NCBI GenBank assembly: GCA_028278345.1
Contig: JANQEL010000214.1
Coordinates: 1 to 35,065 of the forward strand
Direction of reading: 5' to 3'
Length of the DNA stretch: 35,065 nucleotides
From: Myxococcota bacterium
GTDB taxonomy: Bacteria > Myxococcota_A > UBA9160 > UBA4427
Shown piece after piece: positions 28,543-35,065 of the stretch; position 1 is the first letter of the stretch; the number at the start of each line of letters is the position of its first letter. The translations under genes and the position numbers were made by a program. Under the pieces are notes generated by a model. The model was not told the origin of the DNA and did no database searches. It saw only the letters and a program-made list of their open reading frames with translations.

Positions 28543-29670
28543 TCAGCCGCCGAGCTTCTCCATGAGCTTCTTGGCGACCAGCGGCGGGACGAATTCGTCG
28601 ATTGCGGTGCCGAAGCGCACGAGTTCCTTGAGACGCGAGGAGCTGACATAGAGGTACTCCTGGCGCGTCATCATGAACATCACCTCGAGATCCGGGGCCA
28701 GGTGGCGGTTCATCAGGGCCATCTCGAACTCGTACTCGAAATCGCTCATTGCCCGCAGGCCGCGGATCATCACCGTGGCGCCGATCTCCTTGGCGTGTTC
28801 GACCACGAGACCCGAGAAGCCTTCGACGCGAACGTTGTCCATGTTCGCCGTCACGGCGCGCAACATCTCGAGCCGTTCGTCGAAGCTGAAGGTGCCCGTC
28901 TTGCCGACGTTGATCGCGGTCGCGACGACGACTTCGTCGAAGGCCTGTCGCGAGCGCTCGATCAGGTCGAGGTGCCCGTTCGTCGGCGGATCGAAGCTTG
29001 CGGGGAAGAGCGCGACCGTCGGCGCTCGCGTGATGCTCCCCTTCGAGGTGGCTCTTCTTTCTGCTCTTTCTGCACCCGTTCCCGCTTCCGACTGGTCCGC
29101 CATTTCGTGATCCTGATCCTGACTTCGGGCGGCTTCGAGCCGCGTGATCCTGGTGTCGCCCGCGATTCGCTCGTCGATGATCTCGAACCCGAGGGTTTCG
29201 ATCGGGGGCAGAGCATGGCGTTTCGCGCTCTCGACGACCACCACGGCACCCGGGCGAAGCAGACTTTCGCGGCGTAGCCCCGCGAGGGTCGGCGCGATCA
29301 CTTCGGCGTCGTAGGGCGGATCGAGAAACACCAGGTCGAAGGCGTCCCCGCGCTCGGCCAAGCGGGGGAGCACTCGCAGGACGTCGCCCCGCATCACCCG
29401 ACTCCGGCTGCCGAGGCCGAGGGTCTGGATGTTCTTCTTCAACACTCGCAGCGAGGCATTGGCGCGGTCCACGAAGACCGCGTACTTCGCCCCCCGGGAA
29501 AGGGCCTCGATTCCGAGCGCCCCGGTGCCCGCGTAGAGATCGAGCACCGCCAGCCCTTCGACGTCCCCGAGCCGCATGAAGAGCGACTCGCGGATGCGAT
29601 CCGAGGTCGGCCGCACCCCCTTGGGCGGAGGCGCCAGGACGCGACTGCGCAACTCGCCACCGATCACCCG
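28543..29670 (-). CDS. RsmD-CoaD fusion: 16S rRNA G966 methyltransferase and phosphopantetheine adenylyltransferase
   Basis: One uninterrupted frame joins two enzymes. The GTG at 29670 has GGGGAG six bases upstream and opens VRVIGGELRSRVL; total 375 residues. RsmD half (about 1-180): GVRPTSDRIRESLF, SAM loop LDLYAGTGALGIEALSRG at 43-60, catalytic DPPY at 117-120. Linker about 181-216, Gln/Glu/Ala-rich. CoaD half (about 217-375): LFPASFDPPTNGHLDLIERS, with the TNGH nucleotide motif at 230-233, MIRGLRAMSDFEYEFEMALMN, and YLYVSSSRLKEL. An in-frame ATG at 29103, with AGGA seven bases before it, could also give CoaD alone. Usually two genes. CoaBC, which catalyses earlier CoA steps, follows. Confidence 0.93.
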   Translation of the reverse strand, partial: RVIGGELRSRVLAPPPKGVRPTSDRIRESLFMRLGDVEGLAVLDLYAGTGALGIEALSRGAKYAVFVDRANASLRVLKKNIQTLGLGSRSRVMRGDVLRVLPRLAERGDAFDLVFLDPPYDAEVIAPTLAGLRRESLLRPGAVVVVESAKRHALPPIETLGFEIIDERIAGDTRITRLEAARSQDQDHEMADQSEAGTGAERAERRATSKGSITRAPTVALFPASFDPPTNGHLDLIERSRQAFDEVVVATAINVGKTGTFSFDERLEMLRAVTANMDNVRVEGFSGLVVEHAKEIGATVMIRGLRAMSDFEYEFEMALMNRHLAPDLEVMFMMTRQEYLYVSSSRLKELVRFGTAIDEFVPPLVAKKLMEKLGG

Positions 29671-30003
29671 CACGGCGCTCTCCCCGACCCCACTCGCGGA
29701 CGTGGGACGATGGACCACGGCGCAACCAAACAGTGTCGCCCCGGGACGAGGAGCCGGGCTTCCCGGCGCCCACTTCGTTGATGCCGCCTATCCACTTCCC
29801 GCTCCACTTCACGCTCCACGACGCGCCTCACTAGGTGTTTACCCTTAGTCGCCCTACACAAAACGCCTACATGATCACTCGATGATGTCGGTCGACACGA
29901 TCGCGTACATCCGAGCGACTGTCGCATCGATTTGTAACGCGTCGCGTGAAGCGAAACCGTCCTGCGTAGACACCGTTGTGCGATCACAGTCGTGTGTCAC
30001 TCC

Positions 30004-30071
30004 TCTCTTCGCCTCAGCCTTCTCTTCGCCTCAGACTTCTCTTCGCCGCAGACTTCTCTTCGCCGCAGCGT
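30004..30071. repeat. Four 17-bp tandem repeats
   Basis: Four contiguous copies of a 17-bp unit that begins TCTCTTCGCC and ends CAGACT or a close variant; differences are confined to a few positions. It lies about 260 bp upstream of the small XRE gene, probably near its promoter. There are no spacers, so it is not a CRISPR array. Confidence 0.9.
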
Positions 30072-30149
30072 GTTTGCGCTTGAATCGCGCTTCTTCGCTG
30101 TAATAGACTGCTCGCATTCGATCAGTCCGCGTGCATCCCGCGCGACTAG

Positions 30150-30300
30150 ACGATATCAACGTCATCCCAACGCAATCCCGTCAGCCAACCATCAGTCGCG
30201 AGTCGCGATCGAAACAACCTCATCGCACTCGACACTCACACCCGAACGACAACACGACAGCTCGACTCAACCCCACAAACCCACACTGCTTGCGCGAAGC
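30150..30300 (+). promoter_or_regulatory. C-rich, G-poor leader, candidate Rho-loading region
   Basis: By my count 30181-30300 has about 49 C and 20 G on the plus strand, with many CA and AC steps and few chances to pair. In a high-GC genome this strand bias in an untranslated leader resembles a Rho utilisation site for the transcript of the XRE gene at 30330. No protein or RNA structure is evident. Confidence 0.35.
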
Positions 30301-30329
30301 AAGGACGACCAAGAGGATCAAGAGCAACG

Positions 30330-30566
30330 ATGGCCACAGCTTCCCTCCAACGCATCAAGCGCAAACTCCCGGATCGCATCTCCCAGGTACGCGGCGATCG
30401 TTCGCAGCGACAGTTCGCCCGCGATCTCGGGGTTTTTCAGCAGAACGTCAACCGATACGAAAACGGTACGACTCCCCACACCGACTTCCTCATCACCCTC
30501 GCGGTGAAGGAGCAGGTCAGCCTCGACTGGCTGCTGCTCGGCAAGGGGAAGATGAAGAAGAAGTAG
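30330..30566 (+). CDS. Small XRE-family helix-turn-helix protein
   Basis: 78 residues, DNA-binding. The core RSQRQFARDLGVFQQNVNRYENG (about 24-46) is a clear HTH_3/lambda-repressor-type motif, with FLITLAVKEQVSLDWLLLGKG after it, a pattern seen in many small Xre proteins. The tail is Lys-rich (KGKMKKK). The ATG has AAGAG nearby, a weak ribosome site. A strong hairpin follows 38 bp after the stop, so it is probably a single-gene unit with a long leader. Targets unknown. Confidence 0.85.
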   Translation: MATASLQRIKRKLPDRISQVRGDRSQRQFARDLGVFQQNVNRYENGTTPHTDFLITLAVKEQVSLDWLLLGKGKMKKK

Positions 30567-30603
30567 GATCGCAGGCGTTCTCAAACGGCATTCGACTTCG
30601 TCC

Positions 30604-30638
30604 GCAGGCGAGATGCAGCTCAGTTGCGTCTCGCCTGC
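30604..30638 (+). terminator. Long hairpin after the small XRE gene
   Basis: GCAGGCGAGA and TCTCGCCTGC pair perfectly (10 bp). The stem continues with a T-G wobble and GCA/TGC to about 14 pairs around a 7-nt loop. It lies 38 bp after the stop codon at 30566. No U tract follows, so termination strength is uncertain. Confidence 0.55.
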
Positions 30639-30800
30639 CACTCACCACCCACTGCGCAAGAAGTTTCGCGGCGGCGTCGCTGTCTCCCAAAGAGAAAGCC
30701 GCTACCCTGCCGGCGCTCGATGGCCCCCCCTTTCCCACCATCAGCAGCCTGCATCCATGCCCCCCAACCCACCACCATTCCTGACGTCTGCGCAGGGGTT

Positions 30801-30867
30801 TGCCCGAGGGCACGCTTCTTGCTCTATCCAGGCTTTGCCTGGTACGGCAACGAGCGATTCCCGCTCG
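30801..30867 (+). promoter_or_regulatory. Hairpin-rich leader of the DUF5658/transglycosylase unit
   Basis: Three consecutive inverted repeats: TGCCC-GA-GGGCA at 30801-30812, CCAGGC-TTT-GCCTGG at 30828-30842, and CGAGCG-ATTCC-CGCTCG at 30851-30867. The last one ends 18 bp before the ATG and is followed by GGGGAG. I could not match it to a known riboswitch consensus. Confidence 0.4.
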
Positions 30868-30885
30868 GGGAGCCCCCTCCAGACC

Positions 30886-31221
30886 ATGCTCTACCCCCTC
30901 GCTGCACTCACTTTGCTGCTGACTTTCGCAGACCACTGGACCACCTATCTCTGCCTGCGCGCCCCCGTGGACGGCTGGCACGTGGTGGAAGCCAATCCCG
31001 TGGTCGACGCCCTCTTCCAGGTGAGCGGGCTGGTCGGCGGGCTGGTGATCGACAGCGTGTTCACGGTCTTCGCCGTCGGGTTCATCCTCTATACCACGCG
31101 GTTCCGGAAGCGGGTGAAAGAGGGCTTTCTCGCGTTCATCGCGCTCACGACGGGTTACGCGGTCGTGAACAACCTGTCGGCCATCTCGGCCCTCGGCATC
31201 TCTCCCCTGGGAGTCGGCTGA
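30886..31221 (+). CDS. Small DUF5658-like membrane protein
   Basis: 111 residues from the ATG at 30886. Three hydrophobic segments: about 3-24 (LYPLAALTLLLTFADHWTTYLCL), 47-70 (GLVGGLVIDSVFTVFAVGFIL) and 80-104 (GFLAFIALTTGYAVVNNLSA). Asp16 in the first helix and the EANP motif at 36-39 (VVEANPVVDALF) match the DUF5658 pattern of an Asp-containing helix followed by EANP. Function unknown. Its stop lies two bases before the transglycosylase start, so the two are co-translated. Confidence 0.75.
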   Translation: MLYPLAALTLLLTFADHWTTYLCLRAPVDGWHVVEANPVVDALFQVSGLVGGLVIDSVFTVFAVGFILYTTRFRKRVKEGFLAFIALTTGYAVVNNLSAISALGISPLGVG

Positions 31222-31223
31222 TC

Positions 31224-31916
31224 ATGGGCACGCGCATCACATTCGGCGCGATGCTGCTCGCCGCGGCCTTCTACTTCTTCGGAGGGACTGCAGCCGACAG
31301 CGTGTTCGCCGCGATCGACATGCAGGCACCGTCGATCGTGTCGCCGGCTGACGTCGATGTCGCCGCCGGCCCGGCCGGGGACAGCTCCGCGCAGGTATCT
31401 GAAGCCTTCGAGGGCGATGCAGACGAACGCGCCGTGCTGGCCTTCCTGCGCAGCCGCCACACCGGCATGGCCGCCCACGACGAAACGAACGTCGCGCGCG
31501 CCGTGGTGGAGGAAGCGCGCCGCAACGACTTCGATCCGGCGCTCGTGCTCGCCGTGATCCAGGTCGAGAGCGGTGGCTACAACCTCGCCGTCTCCCACGT
31601 CGGCGCGATGGGCTTGATGCAGCTGCTGCCCGCGACGGCGGAAGAGCTCGCCGACCGGCTCGATCTCGACTGGCGCGGCCCCGACTCGCTCTTCGATCCC
31701 GTGCTGAACGTGAAACTCGGCACCGCCTACATCCGGCACCTGACGGACAAGTACGGCGACGTGACGACGGCGCTGGCCGCCTACAACTGGGGGCCGGGTC
31801 GCATCGACAAGCGCATCCGCAAGGGTTCGGATCTGCCTTCGATCTACACCGAGCGCGTGCGGAAGGCGCTGGAGCTCGCCGAAGCGCGACGCGAGGCGCT
31901 GCCTACCCAGGGCTAG
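31224..31916 (+). CDS. Lytic transglycosylase (SLT domain)
   Basis: Cleaves peptidoglycan glycan strands in the periplasm. 230 residues from the ATG at 31224 with GGGAG ten bases upstream. N-terminal signal or anchor about 1-30, a linker, then a Slt-type domain: catalytic Glu115 in LAVIQVESGGYN, GAMGLMQLLPATA at 127-139, and ALAAYNWGPGRI at 183-194. Coupled to the DUF5658-like gene and convergent with dacB, another peptidoglycan enzyme, 13 bp away. The longer open frame upstream is not supported. Confidence 0.93.
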   Translation: MGTRITFGAMLLAAAFYFFGGTAADSVFAAIDMQAPSIVSPADVDVAAGPAGDSSAQVSEAFEGDADERAVLAFLRSRHTGMAAHDETNVARAVVEEARRNDFDPALVLAVIQVESGGYNLAVSHVGAMGLMQLLPATAEELADRLDLDWRGPDSLFDPVLNVKLGTAYIRHLTDKYGDVTTALAAYNWGPGRIDKRIRKGSDLPSIYTERVRKALELAEARREALPTQG

Positions 31917-31929
31917 ATCGCCCGTCGAC

Positions 31930-33477
31930 CTACTTCTTCGCGGAAGCCGGCACCGAGCCTTCTGCAAGGATCGCGGCGAAGCGGTCGAGCGCATCCATCG
32001 CCGCTTCGTCCCCCTCGCGGGTGCCATTGACGAGCACGGAGAACACGACGTCGTCGTGCCAGCCGTCCATACCGCCCACCTGCGCGAAGCCCGAAAGGCC
32101 GGTCACGTTGTTGAGCAACCCGGTCTTCGCACGCACGCGATCGCGCGCCTCTTCGGCGCGCTCTTCGAGAGTGCCGTCACGCGCCGCGATCGGCAGTGAG
32201 GCTTCGAACTCCGGCGCAAAGCGAAAGGCCTTCCTCCCGGCGCGCAGGGCCACAACCAGGGCGCGCGGAGACACGCGGTTGTCGTAGGAGAGCCCCGAGC
32301 CGTCCACCAGATCGAAGCCCGCTGCGGGCACACCGAGGGCGAGCAGGCGCCTCCGCAACTCCGGCATGCCCGACGCCCAACTTCCGACGCCGCCACTCAC
32401 CATCACCCCCATGTTCTTGACCAGCGCCTCGGCAATGCCGTTGTTGCTGTACTTCATGAAGAGCTGGACAACTTCGAGCATAGGCCTGCCTTCGAATTCG
32501 TGGAGTGGCTCCGCGGCTTCGCTGACACGCCCGCGCACGACGCGGCCGGTGACCGGGATCCCCACGGCGGCGAGCTGCATCTTCAAGACATGGCCGGCGT
32601 AGAGATCGGGCTCGAGGACGCTGCGGTAGTAGGCCCTGCGCTTGTCGCGGGTACGCACACCGCCGCGCACCGACACCACCTCGTGCCCGCGGCCCGCCGC
32701 GCGATCGACGACCAGCGTGCGCCGCTTCTTCGCCGCAAGGGTCGTGCCCTGATTCGACAGTTGGAGATAGTCGACCGGGGGAGTGAGCCGTACCGCGACG
32801 GGCGCGCCCTTCGCGGCCCCCGGTTGGACGGTCACCGCGAAGCTTCCGTAGTTCGCGTTGAGGGCGCCCACCGGCGCGTGGTACGCCCGCGATGAAACCC
32901 CCTTCACGCTGGGATGCCAGCGCACGCGATCGAACAACCCGTCGTCGACGACGAGGTTGCCCGCCACCTCGCTCAAGCCCGCTTCGCGCAGCTCAGCCGC
33001 CATGCGCCAATAGTCTTCGCTCGTGAGTGCCGGATCACCGCCGCCCACCACGATCAGATCGCGCGCTACGCCCCCGGCGTCGAGGGGGGCCGACGTGAGG
33101 ATGCGCGTTTCGAAGCGATGGGTGGGGCCGAAGGCGTCGAGGCTCGCGAGGGCCGTGAGAACCTTGGCGTTCGAAGCCGGAATCATCATGCGGTCGGGCT
33201 CGCGCTGATAGACCACCGAACCGTCGCTCGCGCGTACGGCCAGCGCGGCAACGCGTGCACCGCGAAGCCCGTCGGTTTCGAGGGCGCGGTCGAGTCGCTG
33301 CAGCCATCGCCGATGATTCGCGTCGGAGTCGACCGCACCGGCAGCTACACCGGCACCCACGCCCGCGGCCGTGCACGCACCCGCGCTGAGAAACAGCACG
33401 GACGCGAAGGCGAAAACACACGCCACGAGTGACGCGAGGTCGAGTCGGGCCCCGAACGGCCGATAAGCTTGATTCAT
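31930..33477 (-). CDS. dacB: D-alanyl-D-alanine carboxypeptidase/endopeptidase (PBP4 family)
   Basis: Periplasmic class C penicillin-binding protein that trims or cuts peptidoglycan crosslinks. The ATG at 33477 opens MNQAYRPFGARLDL followed by a signal helix (about 15-35) and gives 515 residues; a longer frame to 33651 is possible but lacks a ribosome site and would overlap the SpmAB start. Active-site motifs: SxxK as Ser102-Lys105 (PASNAKVLTAL), SxN in MKYSNNGIAEAL, and KTG in RAKTGLLNNVTGLSGF. The PBP4 middle insertion is present (DLIVVGGGDPALTSEDYW). Convergent with the lytic transglycosylase. Confidence 0.94.
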   Translation of the reverse strand: MNQAYRPFGARLDLASLVACVFAFASVLFLSAGACTAAGVGAGVAAGAVDSDANHRRWLQRLDRALETDGLRGARVAALAVRASDGSVVYQREPDRMMIPASNAKVLTALASLDAFGPTHRFETRILTSAPLDAGGVARDLIVVGGGDPALTSEDYWRMAAELREAGLSEVAGNLVVDDGLFDRVRWHPSVKGVSSRAYHAPVGALNANYGSFAVTVQPGAAKGAPVAVRLTPPVDYLQLSNQGTTLAAKKRRTLVVDRAAGRGHEVVSVRGGVRTRDKRRAYYRSVLEPDLYAGHVLKMQLAAVGIPVTGRVVRGRVSEAAEPLHEFEGRPMLEVVQLFMKYSNNGIAEALVKNMGVMVSGGVGSWASGMPELRRRLLALGVPAAGFDLVDGSGLSYDNRVSPRALVVALRAGRKAFRFAPEFEASLPIAARDGTLEERAEEARDRVRAKTGLLNNVTGLSGFAQVGGMDGWHDDVVFSVLVNGTREGDEAAMDALDRFAAILAEGSVPASAKK

Positions 33478-33643
33478 CGAATTCGTGGCGGGGGGAGGTC
33501 GAACCGTCGGGTTCGACGTGGCAACGTTATCTTCGAGCATGTCGAGCAGCAAACGGTTCGGCAGAAGCTCGTGATCTCTGTAACTCTCATTCTCTGTAGC
33601 CAACAAGCGCTGAACCAAACAATCCGTCGCCTGGGGGGGAGCG

Positions 33644-34948
33644 GTGCTCAACGGGGTCTGGCTCGGGATGATCGTCTTGTCGGTCGTCTACGGGGCCTTC
33701 ACGGGTCAACTCGGCGAGGTCAACAAGGCGATCAGCGGCGGCGCGAAGCAGGCCTTCGAACTCGTCCTGGGTCTCGTCGGCGGCATGGTCTTCATGCTCG
33801 GGGTGATGAAGGTCGCCTTCGACGGAGGCCTGCGCGACCTGATCGCCCGCGGCCTGGCGCCCCTGTTGCGGCGGATGTTCCCCGAAATCCCCGCCGATCA
33901 TCCCGCGATGGCCGCCATGGTGATGAACATGGCGTGCAACCTGATGGGCCTCGGCAACGCGGCGACGCCCTTCGGCATCAAGGCGATGAGCGAGCTCGCG
34001 AAGATCAACGCCCACCCCGGCGCGGCGAGCAACGCGATGGTGTTGTTCCTCGCGATCAACACCTCCTCGATCAATCTCTTTCCGCCGACCGGGACGGTCT
34101 TCGTTCGCTCGGCGGCCGGCAGCGAAGACCCCTTCGCGATCTGGATACCGACCCTGATCGCCACCTTCTGTTCGACCCTGGGTGCGGTCACCGTCTACTA
34201 CCTGTTGCGCCGACTGCCCGTGTTCCGCCACCAGCCCGTCGAGGGGGTTTCGGCTGAGTCGCTCGAGCTGGAGTCTCCGGAAGTCGAGATCCCGCCGGAG
34301 ACCCAAAGCGAACCCATGCCGCCGACGCGGCGCGCCATCGTCTACGGAATCCTGATCGCCACCGCGGCGGGGCTCTTCGTCGACGCGAGCCGCCAACTCG
34401 ATGGGCGCGGCTCGACCGACGCATTCTTCGAAATCGTGAACGCCTGGAGCTTCCCGGTGTTGGTCGGTGCGCTGCTGCTCTTCGGCTATGCGCGCGGCGT
34501 GCAGGTCTACGACTCCGCCGTCGAAGGTGCGAAGGAAGGGCTCACGGTTTCGGCGCGCATCGTGCCCTACCTCGTGATCATCCTCACCGCGGTCACGATG
34601 TTCCGTGCATCCGGTGCCCTCGACTTCGTGATCGGCCTGATCGACCCGGTGACCTCCGCCTTCGGTGTTCCGGCCGAAGTCATGCCGATGGCCCTGCTGC
34701 GTCCCTTCTCGGGCTCGGGCGCCTTCGGGATCATGAGTGAGACCCTCACCGCGCACGGCCCCGACACCTTCATCGGATATCTCACGAGTACGTTGCAGGG
34801 CTCGACCGAAACCACCTTCTACGTGCTGGCCGTCTACTTCGGCGCGGCGCGCATCAGCCAGGGACGCCACACCCTGCCCGCTTGCCTCGCGGGTGACTTC
34901 GCCGGGTTCTGTGGCGCCGTGATGGCGTGTCATCTCTTCTTCGGATAG
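33644..34948 (+). CDS. SpmA-SpmB fusion, nucleoside-recognition (Gate) domain membrane protein
   Basis: 434 residues joining two proteins that are separate in Bacillus. SpmA half (about 1-190): MLNGVWLGMIVLSVVYGAFTG, then VMNMACNLMGLGNAATPFGIKAM and NTSSINLFPPTG. Polar linker about 195-230. SpmB half (about 230-434): SFPVLVGALLLFGYARGVQVYDSAVEGAKEG, ALLRPFSGSGAFGIM, TLQGSTETTFYVLAVYFGA. About ten hydrophobic segments. SpmA and SpmB act in spore-core dehydration in Bacillus; the role in non-spore-formers is unknown. The GTG start has a GGGGAG that is rather close. Divergent from dacB; the 166 bp between shows no gene. Confidence 0.93.
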   Translation: MLNGVWLGMIVLSVVYGAFTGQLGEVNKAISGGAKQAFELVLGLVGGMVFMLGVMKVAFDGGLRDLIARGLAPLLRRMFPEIPADHPAMAAMVMNMACNLMGLGNAATPFGIKAMSELAKINAHPGAASNAMVLFLAINTSSINLFPPTGTVFVRSAAGSEDPFAIWIPTLIATFCSTLGAVTVYYLLRRLPVFRHQPVEGVSAESLELESPEVEIPPETQSEPMPPTRRAIVYGILIATAAGLFVDASRQLDGRGSTDAFFEIVNAWSFPVLVGALLLFGYARGVQVYDSAVEGAKEGLTVSARIVPYLVIILTAVTMFRASGALDFVIGLIDPVTSAFGVPAEVMPMALLRPFSGSGAFGIMSETLTAHGPDTFIGYLTSTLQGSTETTFYVLAVYFGAARISQGRHTLPACLAGDFAGFCGAVMACHLFFG

Positions 34949-34953
34949 AGCCG

Positions 34954-35065
34954 GTGTCGATCGACGACGCGCTGCGGGGCGCCTTCGCGAACTGGATCGC
35001 CGAACACTGGAAGGCGCGACTCGACGACGTGATCTCGATCGCGCCCGGGTTGGGGACGCGGCGGT
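34954..35065 (+). CDS. Unknown gene, 5' part only
   Basis: A frame from a GTG at 34954, five bases after the SpmAB stop, stays open for 37 codons to the window edge, beginning VSIDDALRGAFANWIAEHWK. No motif is recognised. Close spacing suggests it is co-transcribed with the SpmAB fusion. Confidence 0.45.
   Translation, partial: MSIDDALRGAFANWIAEHWKARLDDVISIAPGLGTRR

Larger units (their letters stand above)
29671..30329. other. Long intergenic region without a supported gene
   Basis: About 660 bp between the divergent rsmD-coaD and small XRE genes. It contains lower-GC sequence near 29835-29990 (likely promoters for both sides), a 17-bp tandem repeat at 30004-30071, and a C-rich, G-poor leader from about 30150. 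Open frames here have no family features and unlikely composition. No RNA gene was recognised. Confidence 0.6.
30567..30885. other. Intergenic region with hairpins, no gene supported
   Basis: 319 bp between the XRE and DUF5658-like genes. It starts with a terminator-like hairpin and ends with a series of short hairpins in front of the next start. The frame that runs through it has no domain and reads like random translation. Confidence 0.55.

Noticed and set aside
30004..30071. CRISPR array
   Set aside because: The 17-bp repeats are contiguous with no spacers, and there are no cas genes.
30795..30885. Known riboswitch such as a cyclic-di-GMP class
   Set aside because: The conserved sequence blocks of those classes are not visible; only simple hairpins are.
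30624..31223. 200-codon N-terminal extension of the lytic transglycosylase
   Set aside because: It overlaps the DUF5658-like gene out of frame and lacks family features; the ATG at 31224 with a signal helix is the natural start.
33587..34933. 448-codon minus-strand frame opposite the SpmAB fusion
   Set aside because: Shadow; the plus strand gives an unmistakable SpmA-SpmB protein.

Overview
The window is a gene-dense, high-GC stretch of a Gram-negative chromosome. It has an LPS-export permease, an outer-membrane secretin and a full type IV pilus (T4P) machine. The T4P order pilM-N-O-P-Q followed by aroK-aroB, the sigma-54 activators and the many GTG/TTG starts suggest a deltaproteobacterial-type lineage (Myxococcota, Desulfobacterota, Binatota or a relative). 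That placement is inference. No tRNA, rRNA, CRISPR array, insertion sequence or prophage was seen.

Layout. (1) 1-8816, minus strand: an XRE-type regulator, then pilM, pilN, pilO, pilP, pilQ (alignment complex and secretin), then aroK, aroB and a truncated TPR-like gene. (2) 8817-9205: divergent control region with inverted repeats. (3) 9206-12065: an NtrC-type response regulator (plus) whose end overlaps a convergent histidine kinase (minus). (4) 12067-19441, minus: pilB, pilT, pilC, pilS, pilR (motor ATPases, platform protein and two-component system), with the extra kinase as last gene. (5) 19594-22920: a YbhN/LPG-synthase-type flippase-like membrane protein, ribF, and a divergent LptF/LptG permease. 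(6) 22917-29670, minus: a fused rsmD-coaD, coaBC, nfeD, slipin, hflK, hflC. This run combines coenzyme A synthesis with a membrane-microdomain/protease block. (7) 29671-31916, plus: long leaders, a small XRE protein, a DUF5658-like membrane protein and a lytic transglycosylase. (8) 31930-35065: dacB (minus), a fused SpmA-SpmB protein (plus) and the start of an unknown gene.

How it works together. Regions 1 and 4 encode nearly everything needed to assemble, extend and retract a type IV pilus, plus PilS/PilR control; no major pilin gene (pilA) is present. Two further sigma-54-type signalling genes sit between the two pilus blocks.

No clearly new defence or mobile system is present. The most unusual pattern is a set of short tandem repeats, each with a different unit (8, 10, 12, 12/13, 14 and 17 bp), lying in the short gaps just 5' of genes. 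Two of them begin on the upstream gene's stop codon. Also notable are the RsmD-CoaD fusion, a PilQ with a lipoprotein-type signal and repeated acidic-tryptophan motifs, three tandem SPFH genes behind NfeD, a C-rich G-poor leader and a hairpin-rich leader.
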